From positions 1-32,970 of the forward strand of contig JAUWSB010000005.1 of the NCBI GenBank assembly GCA_030610255.1: 32,970 bases of DNA, read 5' to 3'. Positions 32,018 through 32,970 of the stretch are shown here, one piece after another; positions within the stretch are counted from its first letter, which is position 1; each line of letters starts with the position of its first letter. A program made the position numbers and the translations under genes. The notes below the pieces were generated by a model. That model made no database searches. It saw nothing but the letters and a program-made list of their open reading frames with translations, and had not been told where the DNA came from. Source of the stretch: Bacteroidota bacterium (GTDB lineage: Bacteria; Bacteroidota; Bacteroidia; Bacteroidales; JADFUO01).

Positions 32018-32028
32018 AATATTAAGTT

Positions 32029-32970
32029 TTATTGGTTATTAAATTCTTTCTTTACTTCACCACACGTTAGCATTTTATCTCCAAAATAGGGGTTTCGTAT
32101 TTCTTTATGAGCACTTATCCAAAACGCTCCTTTATTATCGAAAGCCATTGGACAAAATTCTAAATATACAGGTTGATCAATTGCAATCCCAAACATATCA
32201 ATAGCTTCGATAAGTTTATTCGACACAATACTAAAATGACTGCGTTTCATCTCAACGCCTTTCATTGTAATAATACTGTTAAGATTTTCTTTAATAGACT
32301 TCAGGAGATTCATCCATTCTACATGTGCATTGCCTTTTAAAAGGGTCATATCTATTTTATTTAAGCTTGATAAAACAGTCTTAGCTTCTGCTTCGACCTG
32401 TTTTTCATCAGTAGCTACAAAGGCGTCTTTCAATTTAAAATAATCATTTACAAGTTCGTCAAGCTGTGCTATAAAAGTTTCAGAAACATCTGTAAAATTC
32501 AAAGCTTCAGCCTTTTTATCAGAAGGATCCATTGCTTTCATTTCTTCATCACTCATTTGAGTGCCGCCATGATTGTGCCCTGTAGAAATTTTACCACCTT
32601 CAGGATTCATCATACTTGGTTTACCTGCCAACTGAGCTGATGCATCAATCTTAAAGACTCCATTGGTTGCAATTATCTCACCTTCTGATAAGCCTTCGGC
32701 AACCACATAGAAATTTCCTGCTTCGGGACCAAGTATAATTTCACGGTACAGGAATGACGGTGTTTTACGGTTCGGGATTTTTACATACACAACAGCACGT
32801 TTACCTGTCCATAGGATTGCGGATTTTGGTATTAATAGTTCGTTCGAGTTTTTAGCGATGTTCGACTCTAAAATACCATTAGCAAACATCTCTAATTTGA
32901 AAGCTTTGTCCTTATTTACGATTTCTACCCGAACCTGTGCAATTCTTGTGTAAGCATTAATAAACGGGTC
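32029..32970 (-). CDS. CusB-like efflux RND periplasmic adaptor with DUF3347, 5'-truncated
   Basis: The frame is open to the right edge (DPFINAYTRIAQVRVEIVNK...), so the N-terminal half is outside; 313 codons are visible. The first part is the beta-barrel and membrane-proximal region of a membrane-fusion protein (MFANGILESN, LIPKSAILWTGKRAVVYVKI, FYVVAEGLSEGEIIATNGVF). After a His-rich linker (GHNHGGTQMSDEEM), ~150 residues form a DUF3347 domain: EWMNLLKSIKENLNSI, PVYLEFCPMAFDNKGAFWIS, MLTCGEVKKEF, with Cys/Met residues fit for metal. Works with a CusA-type pump and outer-membrane CusC to export Cu(I)/Ag(I) or other metals; those genes are probably beyond the edge. Confidence 0.9.
   Translation of the reverse strand, partial: DPFINAYTRIAQVRVEIVNKDKAFKLEMFANGILESNIAKNSNELLIPKSAILWTGKRAVVYVKIPNRKTPSFLYREIILGPEAGNFYVVAEGLSEGEIIATNGVFKIDASAQLAGKPSMMNPEGGKISTGHNHGGTQMSDEEMKAMDPSDKKAEALNFTDVSETFIAQLDELVNDYFKLKDAFVATDEKQVEAEAKTVLSSLNKIDMTLLKGNAHVEWMNLLKSIKENLNSIITMKGVEMKRSHFSIVSNKLIEAIDMFGIAIDQPVYLEFCPMAFDNKGAFWISAHKEIRNPYFGDKMLTCGEVKKEFNNQ

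Overview
The window looks like chromosomal DNA of an AT-rich member of the Bacteroidota, probably an anaerobic or facultative Bacteroidales-like organism. The signs are type IX secretion (T9SS) C-terminal sorting domains, promoters of the Bacteroidota type (TTTG-N19/20-TAnnTTTG) with A-rich rather than Shine-Dalgarno start regions, DUF5606 (a family I know from Bacteroidota), an Rnf complex in the order B-C-D-G-E-A, and a class 1B (PyrK/PyrD) dihydroorotate dehydrogenase. No rRNA, tRNA, CRISPR array or transposase was recognised.

Layout. 1-705: 3' part of a radical SAM gene. 753-2331 (minus): a compact HTH(XRE)-ImmA/IrrE peptidase-PIN module with its own consensus promoter and a candidate operator. 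2427-6120: an accessory segment bounded by two copies of a 68-bp direct repeat. It holds a secreted DUF1566/FISUMP-like protein whose last ~40 codons look like the variable region of a diversity-generating retroelement (DGR) target, a large SBBP-repeat T9SS protein, and the 3' remnant of another T9SS gene that loses its reading frame inside the repeat. 6447-11838: complete rnfBCDGEA operon, with an 8-bp tandem repeat array between rnfG and rnfE. 11997-14898: FtsE-like ATPase, convergent with two overlapping glycosyltransferase genes. 15080-19893: TPR sensor histidine kinase, YbaN-like membrane protein, PutP-type Na+ symporter and rhomboid protease. 20418-23986: purB, a DUF5606 gene, pyrK and pyrD, the last three overlapping or close together. 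24079-25833 (minus): four small envelope or coiled-coil genes (DUF2752, TM2, zinc-ribbon/LysM, coiled coil). 25974-27922: UbiA-family prenyltransferase and murB, convergent. 28076-31127 (minus): three single-gene units (DEDDh exonuclease, yellow/MRJP-like lipoprotein, T9SS BNR-type protein) separated by palindromic and repeated elements that look like a cassette or repeat-mediated accessory region. 31302-32970 (minus): part of a heavy-metal (probably Cu/Ag) efflux operon: CusB-like adaptor with DUF3347 (partial), HMA metallochaperone, a frameshifted His/Cys-rich periplasmic protein, a strong terminator, then a GDCCVxC zinc-ribbon protein.

How the genes work together. Rnf couples ferredoxin oxidation to Na+ or H+ export and NAD+ reduction. 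A Na+ gradient so made could drive the PutP-type symporter. PurB, PyrK and PyrD supply purine and pyrimidine synthesis, MurB supplies peptidoglycan precursor, and the prenyltransferase probably makes quinone. The most interesting material is the repeat-bounded DGR-target-like locus, the palindrome-separated gene units near 28-31 kb, and the three-gene XRE/peptidase/PIN module.
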